Shown: positions 29,051 to 37,137, counted from the first letter of the stretch. The stretch: DNA of 64,000 bases from Chloroflexia bacterium SDU3-3 (GCA_009268125.1 WBOU01000010.1:173821-237820); one strand, 5' to 3'. A program made the numbers and translations. Notes: generated from the letters alone by a model not told the origin.

Positions 29051-29216
29051 CGTGTCGCTCCCGTTCCATGAGACTAGACCACATACGCGACCTTGCACAT
29101 GGAGACATAGTGAATAGGTTCATACTAGCAAATCAAAAGTGACTTGACAAGGTAGATCTCTTTGTTATGTGCAGCGAATTCCGCTACCATCGGCCATAGC
29201 GGTGCCAAAAACACGT

Positions 29217-29252
29217 GTGGGGGCAGTGCCGCCTGCGCAGCACTGCCCCCAC
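29217..29252 (-). terminator. terminator after the 29.3-kb gene
   Basis: The arms GTGGGGGCAGTGC and GCACTGCCCCCAC pair perfectly over 13 bases around a 10-base loop. TTTTT follows three bases later on the minus strand. Confidence 0.8.
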
Positions 29253-29303
29253 GAACGCTCTTGCAGAGGAATAAACGGAGTACCCGCCTATTTTTGGGGC
29301 ACG

Positions 29304-30194
29304 CTAGAGAAGATCTTCGTCCATCCCGCGCCGAGCGGCCCCGTTGCTTGCGGCGGCGCGCTGCGGTGCGGCCCCACGCGCGCCAGCCACCTGAAGCTCC
29401 TCCTCGCCCTGCGGCTGGGCCGAGGTGTCCTCGCCAGCGGCGATCTGGGTGGATGTGGCCACCGACCACGCGATGGTCGGCTCCATCAGCGACTCGATGA
29501 TCGGCACCAGCGGCTTCTTGATCCAGTGGGCCATCAGATAGTCGCGGGTCACAGGCTGGGGGATGGCAGCCACCACAGGGGTGATATCTTTGGTCTGCCC
29601 GCCGGTGCCGCGCGTCACATCCTTGCCGGGGCCGAGCGGGATGCTGCAGGCGTAGAAGGGCGGCTGCAGCTCGGGCTTGCCCTGCTGCTTGCGGAAGGCA
29701 TCGACCGCATCCAGCACCTCGTACTGGCGGGCCAGCGCGGCGATGATGTCGCCCGTCAGCGTGCCCTTGGCCGTCACCAGCAGCGGCTCGGTGTAGCCCA
29801 CCTCGGTCAGCTCATCCAGCAGCGCGCGGAAGCGGATCTGCGACTGCTGCCGCCCACCCTGCAGCGTGCGCCAGCCAAACGCGATCCCGAAGCGGTCGGC
29901 GCTGTGCTGCATCTCGGCGATGGTCTGCACGCCGTCGGCGATCACATACAGGTTCGCGGTCTCAACCGCCCAGTGCGTCACGAGGTTGCCGCTGCCGTGC
30001 TTGATCGTCACCTGGCTGAACCCGGCCTCTTGCATGGCCTCATCCAGGGCCTGCGAGCGCCCGGCCTCGGCCAGCCAGCCGGCGTACAGCCTGCGGTCGT
30101 TGGTCTGAAGCCCGGTCGCCCACTGCAGAAGCGGATCGGCCACGCGTGGCTGCGGGCGGCGCGCTGGCCCGCGAGAGAAGCTCACATCATCCAT
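29304..30194 (-). CDS. protein of unknown function
   Basis: I do not recognise this 296-residue soluble protein. It has a basic N-terminus (SFSRGPARRPQPRVADP) and a mixed alpha/beta core containing KHGSGNLVTHWAVETANLYV and EPLLVTAKGTLTGDIIAALA. A His/Lys-containing loop follows (YLMAHWIKKPLVPIIESL), then a disordered Ala/Gln-rich tail. The ATG at 30194 was chosen (AGAGG upstream); an upstream extension is AT-rich promoter DNA. It stands alone with its own promoter and terminator. No signal peptide or membrane segment is visible. Confidence 0.7.
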   Translation of the reverse strand: MDDVSFSRGPARRPQPRVADPLLQWATGLQTNDRRLYAGWLAEAGRSQALDEAMQEAGFSQVTIKHGSGNLVTHWAVETANLYVIADGVQTIAEMQHSADRFGIAFGWRTLQGGRQQSQIRFRALLDELTEVGYTEPLLVTAKGTLTGDIIAALARQYEVLDAVDAFRKQQGKPELQPPFYACSIPLGPGKDVTRGTGGQTKDITPVVAAIPQPVTRDYLMAHWIKKPLVPIIESLMEPTIAWSVATSTQIAAGEDTSAQPQGEEELQVAGARGAAPQRAAASNGAARRGMDEDLL

Positions 30195-30256
30195 ACTCGT
30201 ACCTCTGTGTCTGTTTCTCCACCCTGTGCCCGCCGTATGCGGACGGTGTAGCCTAC

Positions 30257-30284
30257 AGTATAGCACATGCGTGCTCATTTTCAA
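30257..30284 (-). promoter_or_regulatory. promoter of the 29.3-kb gene with internal palindrome
   Basis: On the minus strand TTGAAA (30279-30284) and TATACT (30257-30262) are 16 bases apart. The spacer and -10 edge hold the inverted repeat AGCAC-N4-GTGCT (30262-30275), a possible operator. Confidence 0.6.
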
Positions 30285-30323
30285 AGGTACCATTCTGGAT
30301 CAATCTTGCGCCGCAGCCGCAAT

Positions 30324-31043
30324 CTAGCCCACCAGCGGCGCGAAGAAGGTGCGCACCCGCTGGCACACCGCCTCGCCCTCGCAGTCGATCAGCATCTCGT
30401 GGCCGGTCTGATCGAACCAGGCCATCTCCTTCTGGCGCGACCCCAGCTTGTCGTACACGATCTGCGATGCCCGCGCGGGGATCACGCGATCAACCCGCGA
30501 CCCCGCCACCAGCACGGGCGCGGTGATCTGGCCCAGCCGCCGCTCGACGCCGCCCACCGCCTGGATGACGGTGGCGAAGGTGGCGGTGGGGAACCACTCG
30601 TAGTTGCCGATGCCCTCGGCGTAGCGCGGGTCGGAGTAGCCGCTGTAGGGGTCGCCGCCGCCAAAGCGCGCGATGAACCGCGACAGCAGCGGGGCCAGTG
30701 GGGCCAGCCGGTTGGCGTAGCGCAGCGCCGGGGCCAGCACGGCCAGCGCCCGCACATCGGGGCGGCGCGTGGCCAGATCCAGCGTGATCAGGCCGCCCAC
30801 CGACAGCCCGGCCACCACCACATGGTCCACCCTGGCCCGCAGCCCGTCGTAGGCGGCCAGCGCATCGGCCAGCATGTCCTGGTAGGTCGCGCCCACCATG
30901 TCCTCGGGCTTCGTCCAGTGGCCGCGCAGCTGCGGCAGCGACCAGGCCATGCCCAGCGATTCGGCCACCGGCACCAGCGGCGCGACCGTCGCCCGCGTGC
31001 CCGTGAAGCCATGCAAGATCAGCATGCCATACGAGGAGGTCAT
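30324..31043 (-). CDS. alpha/beta hydrolase (carboxylesterase / monoacylglycerol lipase-like)
   Basis: The 239-residue hydrolase has the oxyanion loop LILHGFTGT, nucleophile elbow GLSVGG (Ser ~86), acid in VAGSRVDRVIP and His in DQTGHEML, in the spacing of the Est30/monoacylglycerol lipase group. Start is ATG 31043, preceded by AAGGTGA; the frame stays open upstream to 31343, but that part runs antisense through the 59-residue gene. Likely cytoplasmic, acting on short-chain esters. Confidence 0.9.
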   Translation of the reverse strand: MTSSYGMLILHGFTGTRATVAPLVPVAESLGMAWSLPQLRGHWTKPEDMVGATYQDMLADALAAYDGLRARVDHVVVAGLSVGGLITLDLATRRPDVRALAVLAPALRYANRLAPLAPLLSRFIARFGGGDPYSGYSDPRYAEGIGNYEWFPTATFATVIQAVGGVERRLGQITAPVLVAGSRVDRVIPARASQIVYDKLGSRQKEMAWFDQTGHEMLIDCEGEAVCQRVRTFFAPLVG

Positions 31044-31055
31044 CGGCTTCACCTT

Positions 31056-31084
31056 TTGATACAAAGAGAACATGTCGCTATAAT
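31056..31084 (+). promoter_or_regulatory. sigma-70 promoter for the 59-residue gene
   Basis: TTGATA (31056-31061) and TATAAT (31079-31084) are exactly 17 bases apart on the plus strand, 41 bases before the ATG at 31125. They lie just upstream of the divergent hydrolase start. Confidence 0.75.
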
Positions 31085-31124
31085 CAGACACAGCGGAAAG
31101 AATGAGCGCAGAAATGAGTCGCAT

Positions 31125-31304
31125 ATGCCAGCATGGCTTCAGAAACTGGCCCAGAAGATCACCGACGAGTACCGGCGGCGCACCCTGCGCGCCAGCCAGA
31201 TCAGCGGGTACAACGTTGACCACTCCGCGCAGGCCCCCGCCGAAGAGGAGGACGAGGCCGAGATCGTGAACGTGCCGCGCGGCAAGGTTGTGGCCAAGCC
31301 CTAG
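31125..31304 (+). CDS. 59-residue basic/acidic small protein
   Basis: The protein is MPAWLQKLAQKITDEYRRRT, then LRASQISGYNVDHSAQAP, an acidic run EEEDEAEIV and NVPRGKVVAKP. The first 25 residues can form an amphipathic basic helix. Codons are GC-rich at third positions as in real neighbours, a consensus promoter lies 41 bases upstream and a terminator follows nine bases after the stop. There is no strong Shine-Dalgarno. The function is unknown. Confidence 0.65.
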   Translation: MPAWLQKLAQKITDEYRRRTLRASQISGYNVDHSAQAPAEEEDEAEIVNVPRGKVVAKP

Positions 31305-31312
31305 CTGGCATG

Positions 31313-31347
31313 CCATGTGGCGCACCCCACAGGGATGCGCCACATGG
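31313..31347. terminator. bidirectional terminator between convergent genes
   Basis: The arms CCATGTGGCGCA and TGCGCCACATGG pair perfectly around an 11-base loop, between the 59-residue gene and pyrE. No T-run follows, so efficiency is uncertain. Confidence 0.6.
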
Positions 31348-31355
31348 CCACAGCG

Positions 31356-31976
31356 CTACTTGCCCCAGCCCTTCGGGTCGGCGGCCCACGCCTCCACCGC
31401 AGCCCGCTGCGAGTCGGCCAGCGCGCCATCTTCCGCCGCCACCGCCAGCAGGTCGGCCAGCGTGGCCAGCGGGGTCAGCGGCAGGTCGCGCTGCGCGAAG
31501 GCGGAGTCGGTCTCGGCCCAGCCCCAGGTGAAGATGCAGATCACGCCCAGCAGCTCGGCCCCGGCGGCGCGCACGGCGTCCGCCGCGTTCAGCACGCTGC
31601 CGCCCGTGCTCACCGTATCCTCCAGCAGCAGCACCCGTCGGCCCTCTAGCGGTGCGCCCTCAATCTGCTGGCCGCGCCCGTGGGCCTTGGGCTCGGATCG
31701 CACATAGGCCATTGGCAGCCCGCAGATCTCGGATGCCCAGGCCGCCCATGGGATGCCGCCGGTGGCTGGCCCGGCCAGCACCTCGGCCCCGGTCACGCGC
31801 TCGGCGAAGGCCTGCGCCACCACGCGGCGGGCCGCCACATCGCCCAGCAGCAGCCGGTTGTCGCAGTACACCGGCGACCGCAGGCCGGATGCGAAGGTAA
31901 AAGGCGAGTCGGGTCGCAGCAGCACCGCATGCGCGCCCAGCAGCGTGCGCGCCACCTCAGCAGAAGTTACTGGCAT
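31356..31976 (-). CDS. pyrE: orotate phosphoribosyltransferase
   Basis: The 206-residue type I phosphoribosyltransferase carries the PRPP loop VLLLEDTVSTGGS (~residues 116-128) and the orotate-specific N-terminus with FTFASGLRSPVYCDNRLLL and AGPATGGIPWA. It makes OMP from orotate and PRPP in pyrimidine synthesis. AAGGGGC precedes the ATG. Other pyr genes are not in the window. Confidence 0.93.
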   Translation of the reverse strand: MPVTSAEVARTLLGAHAVLLRPDSPFTFASGLRSPVYCDNRLLLGDVAARRVVAQAFAERVTGAEVLAGPATGGIPWAAWASEICGLPMAYVRSEPKAHGRGQQIEGAPLEGRRVLLLEDTVSTGGSVLNAADAVRAAGAELLGVICIFTWGWAETDSAFAQRDLPLTPLATLADLLAVAAEDGALADSQRAAVEAWAADPKGWGK

Positions 31977-32077
31977 AGTTGCCCCTTATGGGTATCGAAA
32001 ACGCTCATCGCCGCAATGCTAACATACCGCCTAGGGGGCCGCAAATAGCAGCGCAGATCGCTGCTAGGGCGGAAGAT

Positions 32078-32130
32078 TTTTTACCACCAAGGGAGCAAAG
32101 AAACGCATGCACCACAAAGACGCGAAGATG
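32078..32130. repeat. ACCACCAAG-type dispersed repeat, left arm
   Basis: TTTTTTACCACCAAGGGAGC and the following CACCACAAAGACGCGAAGAT belong to a degenerate repeat family found in several spacers of this window. This copy points toward the minisatellite. Confidence 0.5.
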
Positions 32131-32172
32131 CTAGAGAAAAAAGAGGGCGCATCCCTGATCCCCGATCAGGCA

Positions 32173-32361
32173 CCGCAGATCGACCCACCACCGCCGCAGA
32201 TCGACCCACCACCACCGCAGATCGACCCACCACCACCGCAGATCGACCCACCACCGCCGCAGATCGACCCACCACCGCCGCAGATCGACCCACCACCGCC
32301 GCAGATCGACCCACCACCACCGCAGATCGACCCACCACCGCAGATCGACCCACCACCACAG
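32173..32361. repeat. 21-bp minisatellite (PPPPQID period)
   Basis: Seven full 21-base units (32185-32331), an 18-base unit and partial units at both ends. Units differ only by CCG/CCA. On the plus strand the period reads PPPPQID. Period 21 leaves several frames open on both strands, and no ribosome site or promoter precedes the plus frame starting at 32107. I treat it as non-coding repeat DNA. Confidence 0.9.
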
Positions 32362-32414
32362 AAAGATGAAGCGATCCCTCCATCGTGTCTTCGGTTCTTC
32401 CATCGGGTCTTGTG

Positions 32415-32447
32415 TTCCTTGGAGTCTTGGAGTCTTGGTAGTAGAAG
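32415..32447. repeat. ACCACCAAG-type dispersed repeat, right arm (inverted)
   Basis: GGAGTCTTGGAGTCTTGGTA is the reverse complement of the repeat family start, so the minisatellite is bracketed by two copies in inverted orientation. Confidence 0.5.
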
Positions 32448-32498
32448 AATCAGCACTCTGTCGAGAACATAGAGACCCTAGCTCCGCCTCATGGCGTA

Positions 32499-32527
32499 TT
32501 GTCGCAGGGGGAAGAATGCGCTATACT
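32499..32527 (+). promoter_or_regulatory. promoter of the Hsp70-family gene
   Basis: TTGTCG (32499-32504) and TATACT (32522-32527) are 17 bases apart, about 115 bases before the ATG. Confidence 0.65.
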
Positions 32528-32642
32528 GCGCCCCTGTGCGAAAACGTGGAACTCCCGAAAGTCGATGCGCCCCGGCCATCGGCTTCTTTTGTCATGCAAA
32601 AAAAGGGAGCGCCGCCTGATAAACAACGAAGGAGGTCTGCAC

Positions 32643-34022
32643 ATGCGCGTCGGACTTGATTTTGGAACCACCAACTCCAGCGCGGCCATCTACCGCGATG
32701 GACGCATCTCGCTCCTCAACCTCGATCCGGTCAACGCCAGCCCGACGGTCATGCGCTCGACGCTGTTTATCACCCGCGAGGGCGTGCCCAGCATCGGTCG
32801 CGAGGCGATCAACCGCTTCGCCGAGGGCAACGTGGGGCGCGAGATCGAGTACGAGTGGCGCTACATCGGCGAGGCCGAAGTGACCATGGCCGAGGTCGGC
32901 ACGGTGATGCAGTCGCTCTACGCCGTGGTCGACACCAACACGCCGGGTCGGCTATTCCAGTCGCTCAAGTCGCACCTGCGCGACTCCTCATTCACCGGCA
33001 CCGATGTGTTCGGCACCCGCTACACGCTTGAGGCCCTGATCGGCATCGTGCTGAAGATGATCCTCACGCAGATCGAAAAAGATCTGGGCGAGAAGGTCGA
33101 GGGCATGGTGGTCGGGAGGCCAGTGCACTACGCCCACGATCCCCGGCTCGACGCGCTGGCGATCAGCCGCATGCGCCAGGCCGCCGAGCTGGCCGGGCTG
33201 CCGCCCATCACCTTCCTTCCCGAGCCGACGGCGGCGGCGCTGGCCTACGCCTCCACCGCCCACGAGCAGCAGCACATCCTGGTGTTCGACTTCGGCGGCG
33301 GCACGCTGGATGTGACAGTGATGCGGATCGACGGCAAGGGCAACCGCGAGGTGCTGGCCACCGACGGCGTGCCGATCGGCGGCGACCTGCTGGACCGGCG
33401 GATTGTGATGGGCAAGCTGCTGCCGCACTTCGGCGCAGGCGCGACCCTGGGCGCGCGCAAGCTGCCGCTGCCCGCCGTGCTGCTCGACCACCTGAGCGAG
33501 TGGCAGAGCATCGTCGACCTGACACAGCCGCGCTACCTCGACCTGATCGACGAGGCCATCCGCACCGGCGACAAGCCCCACGAGCTGCAGGCCCTGCGCA
33601 CGCTGGTGCGCGAGAACTACGGCCTGCCTATGTACGAGGCGGTTGAGCGCGCCAAGGTGGGCCTCAGCGACGCGCGAGAGACGGCGATCAGCATGCACGT
33701 GCCCGGCATCGACTTCGACGAGCCGCTGGAGCGCTGGGATTTCAACCGCCTGATCGGCCCCGACGTGCGCGAGGTGGGGGCCTGCATCGACCGTGCGCTG
33801 GAGGCCTCGGGCAAGCGCCCCGCCGACATCGACGTGGTGCTGCGCACCGGCGGATCCTCGCGCATCCCGCGCTTTGTCACCCTGCTCACCGAGAAGTTCG
33901 GGGCCGAGAAGCTGCGCGAGATGGATGTGTTCACCGGTGTGGCCTCAGGCCTGGCCGTGGCCGCTGGCGAGGAGGTATTCTGGCGCCAGCTCGCCGAGGA
34001 GCAATCGGTCACACTGACGTAA
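32643..34022 (+). CDS. Hsp70-family ATPase (YegD-like)
   Basis: The 459-residue protein has the actin/Hsp70 nucleotide-binding motifs: phosphate 1 GLDFGTTNSSAA, LPEPTAAALAY, phosphate 2 ILVFDFGGGTLDVTV and adenosine loop VVLRTGGSSRIPRF. It ends about 25 residues after that loop, so it lacks the DnaK substrate-binding half, as in YegD-type relatives. Start is ATG 32643 behind a strong GAAGGAGGT. Two extra helical segments (~residues 270-330) replace the usual subdomain. Its client is unknown; a 30-residue Cys/His protein follows in the same transcript. Confidence 0.9.
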   Translation: MRVGLDFGTTNSSAAIYRDGRISLLNLDPVNASPTVMRSTLFITREGVPSIGREAINRFAEGNVGREIEYEWRYIGEAEVTMAEVGTVMQSLYAVVDTNTPGRLFQSLKSHLRDSSFTGTDVFGTRYTLEALIGIVLKMILTQIEKDLGEKVEGMVVGRPVHYAHDPRLDALAISRMRQAAELAGLPPITFLPEPTAAALAYASTAHEQQHILVFDFGGGTLDVTVMRIDGKGNREVLATDGVPIGGDLLDRRIVMGKLLPHFGAGATLGARKLPLPAVLLDHLSEWQSIVDLTQPRYLDLIDEAIRTGDKPHELQALRTLVRENYGLPMYEAVERAKVGLSDARETAISMHVPGIDFDEPLERWDFNRLIGPDVREVGACIDRALEASGKRPADIDVVLRTGGSSRIPRFVTLLTEKFGAEKLREMDVFTGVASGLAVAAGEEVFWRQLAEEQSVTLT

Positions 34023-34060
34023 TCTGTGTATCTTGGTAGTAGGTGGCCGCAAAAGCTAAG

Positions 34061-34090
34061 CTGTGCTCAGAACTTCTGAAAGGAGCACAG
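34061..34090 (+). promoter_or_regulatory. hairpin covering the ribosome site of the microprotein
   Basis: CTGTGCTC (34061-34068) pairs perfectly with GAGCACAG (34083-34090). The 3' arm overlaps the Shine-Dalgarno AAAGGAG, and an inner CAGAA/TTCTG pair extends the fold. It may sequester the ribosome site. Confidence 0.5.
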
Positions 34091-34092
34091 CA

Positions 34093-34185
34093 ATGGCACA
34101 CAGCGAGCCGAACGACCTAGATGAGCCAGGCAACGACTGCCCCGAGCACGGCCCCTACGCCGACGACGACTGCCCCAAGTGCTAG
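34093..34185 (+). CDS. 30-residue CxxH/CxxC microprotein
   Basis: The short frame encodes MAHSEPNDLDEPGND followed by CPEHGPYADDDCPKC and a TAG stop. The last 15 residues form C-x2-H-x8-C-x2-C, a compact possible zinc site. AAAGGAG lies eight bases before the ATG and a strong terminator starts 30 bases after the stop. It is 70 bases behind the Hsp70-family gene on the same strand with no terminator between, so co-transcription is likely. I know of no family for it; a stand-alone zinc ribbon acting with the Hsp70 protein is a guess. Confidence 0.65.
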   Translation: MAHSEPNDLDEPGNDCPEHGPYADDDCPKC

Positions 34186-34214
34186 CCAGCGCGGGCACGC
34201 CCAGCCCCAACAGA

Positions 34215-34248
34215 AAAGCCCTGCCACCGAGCTTGGTGGCAGGGCTTT
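34215..34248. terminator. bidirectional terminator
   Basis: AAAGCCCTGCCACC and GGTGGCAGGGCTTT form a perfect 14-base stem with a GAGCTT loop, between the plus-strand microprotein and the minus-strand QueD gene. The A/T ends serve both directions. Confidence 0.9.
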
Positions 34249-34270
34249 CCTCATCGTCGCGCGGCGGGAG

Positions 34271-34768
34271 CTACGCGCCAAGCGTCTCGCGGTACACCGC
34301 CTCTTGGCCAAAGGTCTCCTCGACTGTCACCTCGATCGCCGTCAGGTGCCCTGCATCACCCAGCAGCGCCAGCTCGGCCACAAAGCGCGAGCAGAGGTAC
34401 TGCGCCAGCATCTCGGCGGTGGTGTTGGGAATATCGAGCACCACCACGTCCTCGCCAGGAAAGCGGTACCAGCGCTCGGCAACCCGCACCACCACACCGC
34501 CATCGCCCTGCGGCTCCACCTGGATGATCGGGTTATTGCGCGGCAGCAGCATGCGGTGGTCAAGCTCATCGGCGATCCGCTTCATCATGCGCTTGAGCGT
34601 CACAAAGTTGAACACATAGGCGTTCTCCTCTACCGGGCCTTCCACCGTGACGCTCAGACGATAGTTATGGCCATGCAGCGGCTCGACCCGGCCCCCGTTG
34701 TAGGAGACAAAGTGACCAGCGGCAAAAATCAGATTATCCTTACTCACATGCACACAGAACTGGCCCAT
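34271..34768 (-). CDS. 6-pyruvoyltetrahydropterin / 6-carboxytetrahydropterin synthase family
   Basis: The 165-residue protein has the family's zinc ligands: His in FAAGHFV and both His in LHGHNYRLSV, plus FVTLKRMMKRIADELDHRML and the C-terminal Glu in TVEETFGQEAVY. It belongs to the PTPS/QueD fold, making a pterin or the queuosine/7-deazaguanine precursor. The catalytic Cys of QueD (usually a few residues before HGH) is not seen at the expected place, so the reaction may differ. The ATG at 34768 follows GAGGAG; 28 bases separate it from the protease gene. Confidence 0.85.
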   Translation of the reverse strand: MGQFCVHVSKDNLIFAAGHFVSYNGGRVEPLHGHNYRLSVTVEGPVEENAYVFNFVTLKRMMKRIADELDHRMLLPRNNPIIQVEPQGDGGVVVRVAERWYRFPGEDVVVLDIPNTTAEMLAQYLCSRFVAELALLGDAGHLTAIEVTVEETFGQEAVYRETLGA

Positions 34769-34796
34769 ACACTCCTCGGCGGTTAGAACAACAAAC

Positions 34797-35645
34797 CTAC
34801 GGTCTCGGCTCCAGCGCCAGCAGCGCCCGCTCATAGTCGAGCGCCACCCTGCGAAAGCGCGAGAGTAGCCCGTTGCCAATAGTAACACGCCCAGCACCGC
34901 CCGCCGCGCACCCACCGCCCACCTGCGCATCGACCACCACATCGTGCAGCGCCCAGGGGCCAAGCCGCACCACGCCGCTGGGGCGCACCGCGATCTCTCG
35001 CCGCCCGCCGAAGTCGATCGCCTCGCATGGCTGCGCATCGGGCGGCGCACCGATGCCAAGCAGCGCCGCAGCCGCCGCGCCCATCGACAGATCGCCGTTC
35101 GAGCCGGTGTCGATCGCGGCGATCGGCAAGGCCACCCCATCCAGCTCCAGCCCCTGCAGCCCCGGCAGGTGCTCGGCAAACACCAGCGGCAGCACGCGCG
35201 CCGCACCGCCCAGCGCGCCTACGCCAAGCTCGGGGTGCAGCAGCGTAAGCTGGCGTTGGGCATAGTCGATATGCAGCGCCAGCTGATGCAGCACATTGTA
35301 GCCAAGCACCACATCCACCGGGAAGGGAAAAAAGCTGAGGTCAAGGGCTGGGGCAAATAGGTTGCGGATGGTCAGATCGCCCAGCCGCAGCCAGGGCAGC
35401 GTGGTCTCGGTAAAGGCCACCACCGTGCTCGCGCTATAGCCCTGGCCGCTGCCGCCCACGGGCAGGGCCAGCCGCCGCGCAAGCCGCACGTCCAGCGCCG
35501 ATGGGTCGGTGCCGGTATCAATTAGCACCCACAGCGGTGTGCCGCCAGGGCCTACGGCCTTGCAGCGCAGCAGCTGTGGCTCGAAGGCAAATGCCACAGT
35601 GGTCGCGCCGCTTCGCGGGAATTCAAGAGATGTGCGATCATCCAT
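34797..35645 (-). CDS. single-chain retropepsin-like aspartic protease
   Basis: The 282-residue protein carries two DTG motifs: LIDTGTDPSAL (Asp43) and AIDTGSNGDLS (Asp179), each followed about 70 residues later by a hydrophobic strand (VVLGYNVL, VTIGNGLLSRF). It therefore looks like two retropepsin halves fused in one chain, as in eukaryotic pepsins but shorter. No signal peptide is visible, so it is probably cytoplasmic. Both Asp being present argues for activity. It shares a transcription unit with the PTPS-family gene. Confidence 0.8.
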   Translation of the reverse strand: MDDRTSLEFPRSGATTVAFAFEPQLLRCKAVGPGGTPLWVLIDTGTDPSALDVRLARRLALPVGGSGQGYSASTVVAFTETTLPWLRLGDLTIRNLFAPALDLSFFPFPVDVVLGYNVLHQLALHIDYAQRQLTLLHPELGVGALGGAARVLPLVFAEHLPGLQGLELDGVALPIAAIDTGSNGDLSMGAAAAALLGIGAPPDAQPCEAIDFGGRREIAVRPSGVVRLGPWALHDVVVDAQVGGGCAAGGAGRVTIGNGLLSRFRRVALDYERALLALEPRP

Positions 35646-35743
35646 GGGTGTGCGCCATGCTCAGCGAAGAGCAGGGGTAGCGCCCGACTTGCACTCCGGG
35701 GCGCGGCCATCGGCGGCTGCAAGGGGCATGGGCGGAAACAAAA

Positions 35744-35768
35744 AGCAGCCCCGAGAACCGGGGCTGCT
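35744..35768 (-). terminator. terminator of the zinc miniprotein gene
   Basis: AGCAGCCCCG and CGGGGCTGCT pair perfectly around five bases. TTTTTGTTT follows on the minus strand. Confidence 0.85.
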
Positions 35769-35791
35769 CTGAAATCCTGAAAGGGCGGCGG

Positions 35792-35980
35792 CTACTGGCC
35801 GATGCTCTTCTGGAAGCATGTGCGGTGGTGGTACGTCTTGTTGCTGCGGCGGCCATCCATCACAACCACCATCTCGCGGTCGTTGCCGATGTTCTCGCCA
35901 CAGTTGGTGCAGGTATGGTTCGTAGCGCGTCCGCTCTTGTCGCGGGACGTAACGTCCGTCTTTGACTTCTTCTCAGCCAT
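35792..35980 (-). CDS. 62-residue zinc-ribbon miniprotein
   Basis: The protein begins MAEKKSKTDVTSRDKSGRAT (basic, disordered) and then carries CTNCGENIG and HHRTCFQ, giving C-x2-C-x25-H-x2-C, a likely zinc site. MVVVMDGRRSNKTY lies between. GGGAGCG precedes the ATG at 35980, and a clear terminator follows. Probably a nucleic-acid- or protein-binding accessory; no specific function can be assigned. Confidence 0.75.
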   Translation of the reverse strand: MAEKKSKTDVTSRDKSGRATNHTCTNCGENIGNDREMVVVMDGRRSNKTYHHRTCFQKSIGQ

Positions 35981-37137
35981 TGCTTTCTTCGCTCCCGTTT
36001 TGAAAAAATTTGCTCGGCAAACAGGACACCATACTGTATGTCTACCGACGGCTTGAAGCATTATACCACATATCATAAACCTATGCCCAGAAGGTCTGGG
36101 GCAACCAAGGCCAATACATTCTCGTCCGGCAGCAGTTTTTACCACCAAGCCGCCAAGAGGCCACGGAAACACAAGAAAACGAAGACCACGAAGCCATGAA
36201 GGCGCGAGGGCAAGAGGGCAACTGGTTGCAGAGAGACATAGCGTGCTGAAGAGAACGGTGCCAATTTTCCCCAGCGCATCGCGTCTGGAGAACCCATAGC
36301 TCCGATGGCCGCAGCCCGGGCCTATGCAGTCTGGATACACAGACTATTTTTTACCACCGAGAAGGCAAGAAGAGAGAAATACGCACCACAAGGATGCAGC
36401 TGATTGAGATCAAGATAGTTGCTTTAAGCCAGGTTTGTGGTTGTGCTGCCATATTCATGCCGAAGCGTACGCGCGGCAAAAAGCGCTCTCCAATCATCAC
36501 AGAATCCTCATTATCATGGCCGATTTCTTGCTGTATAGTAGTATCTATATACGTCATACCTGAACAATCCCTGCAACGTCTACTTCTGTTCTGGCGTATA
36601 ATTGCTATACGCATCTACAAAAGCACTGCAACGTTGCACAGACAGACAAGCACGATTCTTGTAGCACGATCATGGGGTATCGCCCTGTCGCGGTATTGGT
36701 AGCGCTTGCAGGCACCGTCGCCCACACGCAGCTTCCTACTAGGCTCAGCTAGCACTCAGCACAACCCACCTGCGAGTGCGCCACCCTACGCTTGTGGCAT
36801 CGCCCACATGCGCAATCTGGCTGCGACTGCATATCTCACACATTACTGACACAGCGCATTGGGCTTGGTATCAGGCAATTACATCGCTTCAACCATCATG
36901 GTCTTCACCATGGAGTTGCGAAGATGGTCGATTTAAAACCAACTAATAGCATTAGTAGAGCTGAAGCAGACCGCTACTTTTGGTTATTCCAGTGTTCGAT
37001 ACTGCTCCTATAATCCACTAAACAAAAGGCTTTGGGTGAGGATTTTCCAACAATCACTTTCATCTAGAAAATCGCAACCCAACGAAATAAATACGTTGCC
37101 TAGCTATACGCTTCCTTTTTTCTGCTCCTTACCAACT
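35981..37137. other. 1.15-kb spacer with dispersed repeats, no gene
   Basis: The GC content is clearly lower than the surroundings. Two ACCACCAAG-family repeats lie at 36138-36215 (TTTTACCACCAAGCCGCCAA, then CACGAAGCC) and 36347-36400 (TTTTTTACCACCGAGAAGGC). Frames at 36394-36702 and 36792-37013 lack ribosome sites and have atypical codons. The rest shows nothing. Confidence 0.6.

Noticed and set aside
32107..32472. Proline-rich PPPPQID protein
   Set aside because: Its start lies in a dispersed repeat, no ribosome site precedes it, and frames on both strands are open because the period is 21.
36394..37013. Two plus-strand frames in the 36-37 kb spacer
   Set aside because: No ribosome sites, non-genomic codon use, and partial overlap with repeat DNA.
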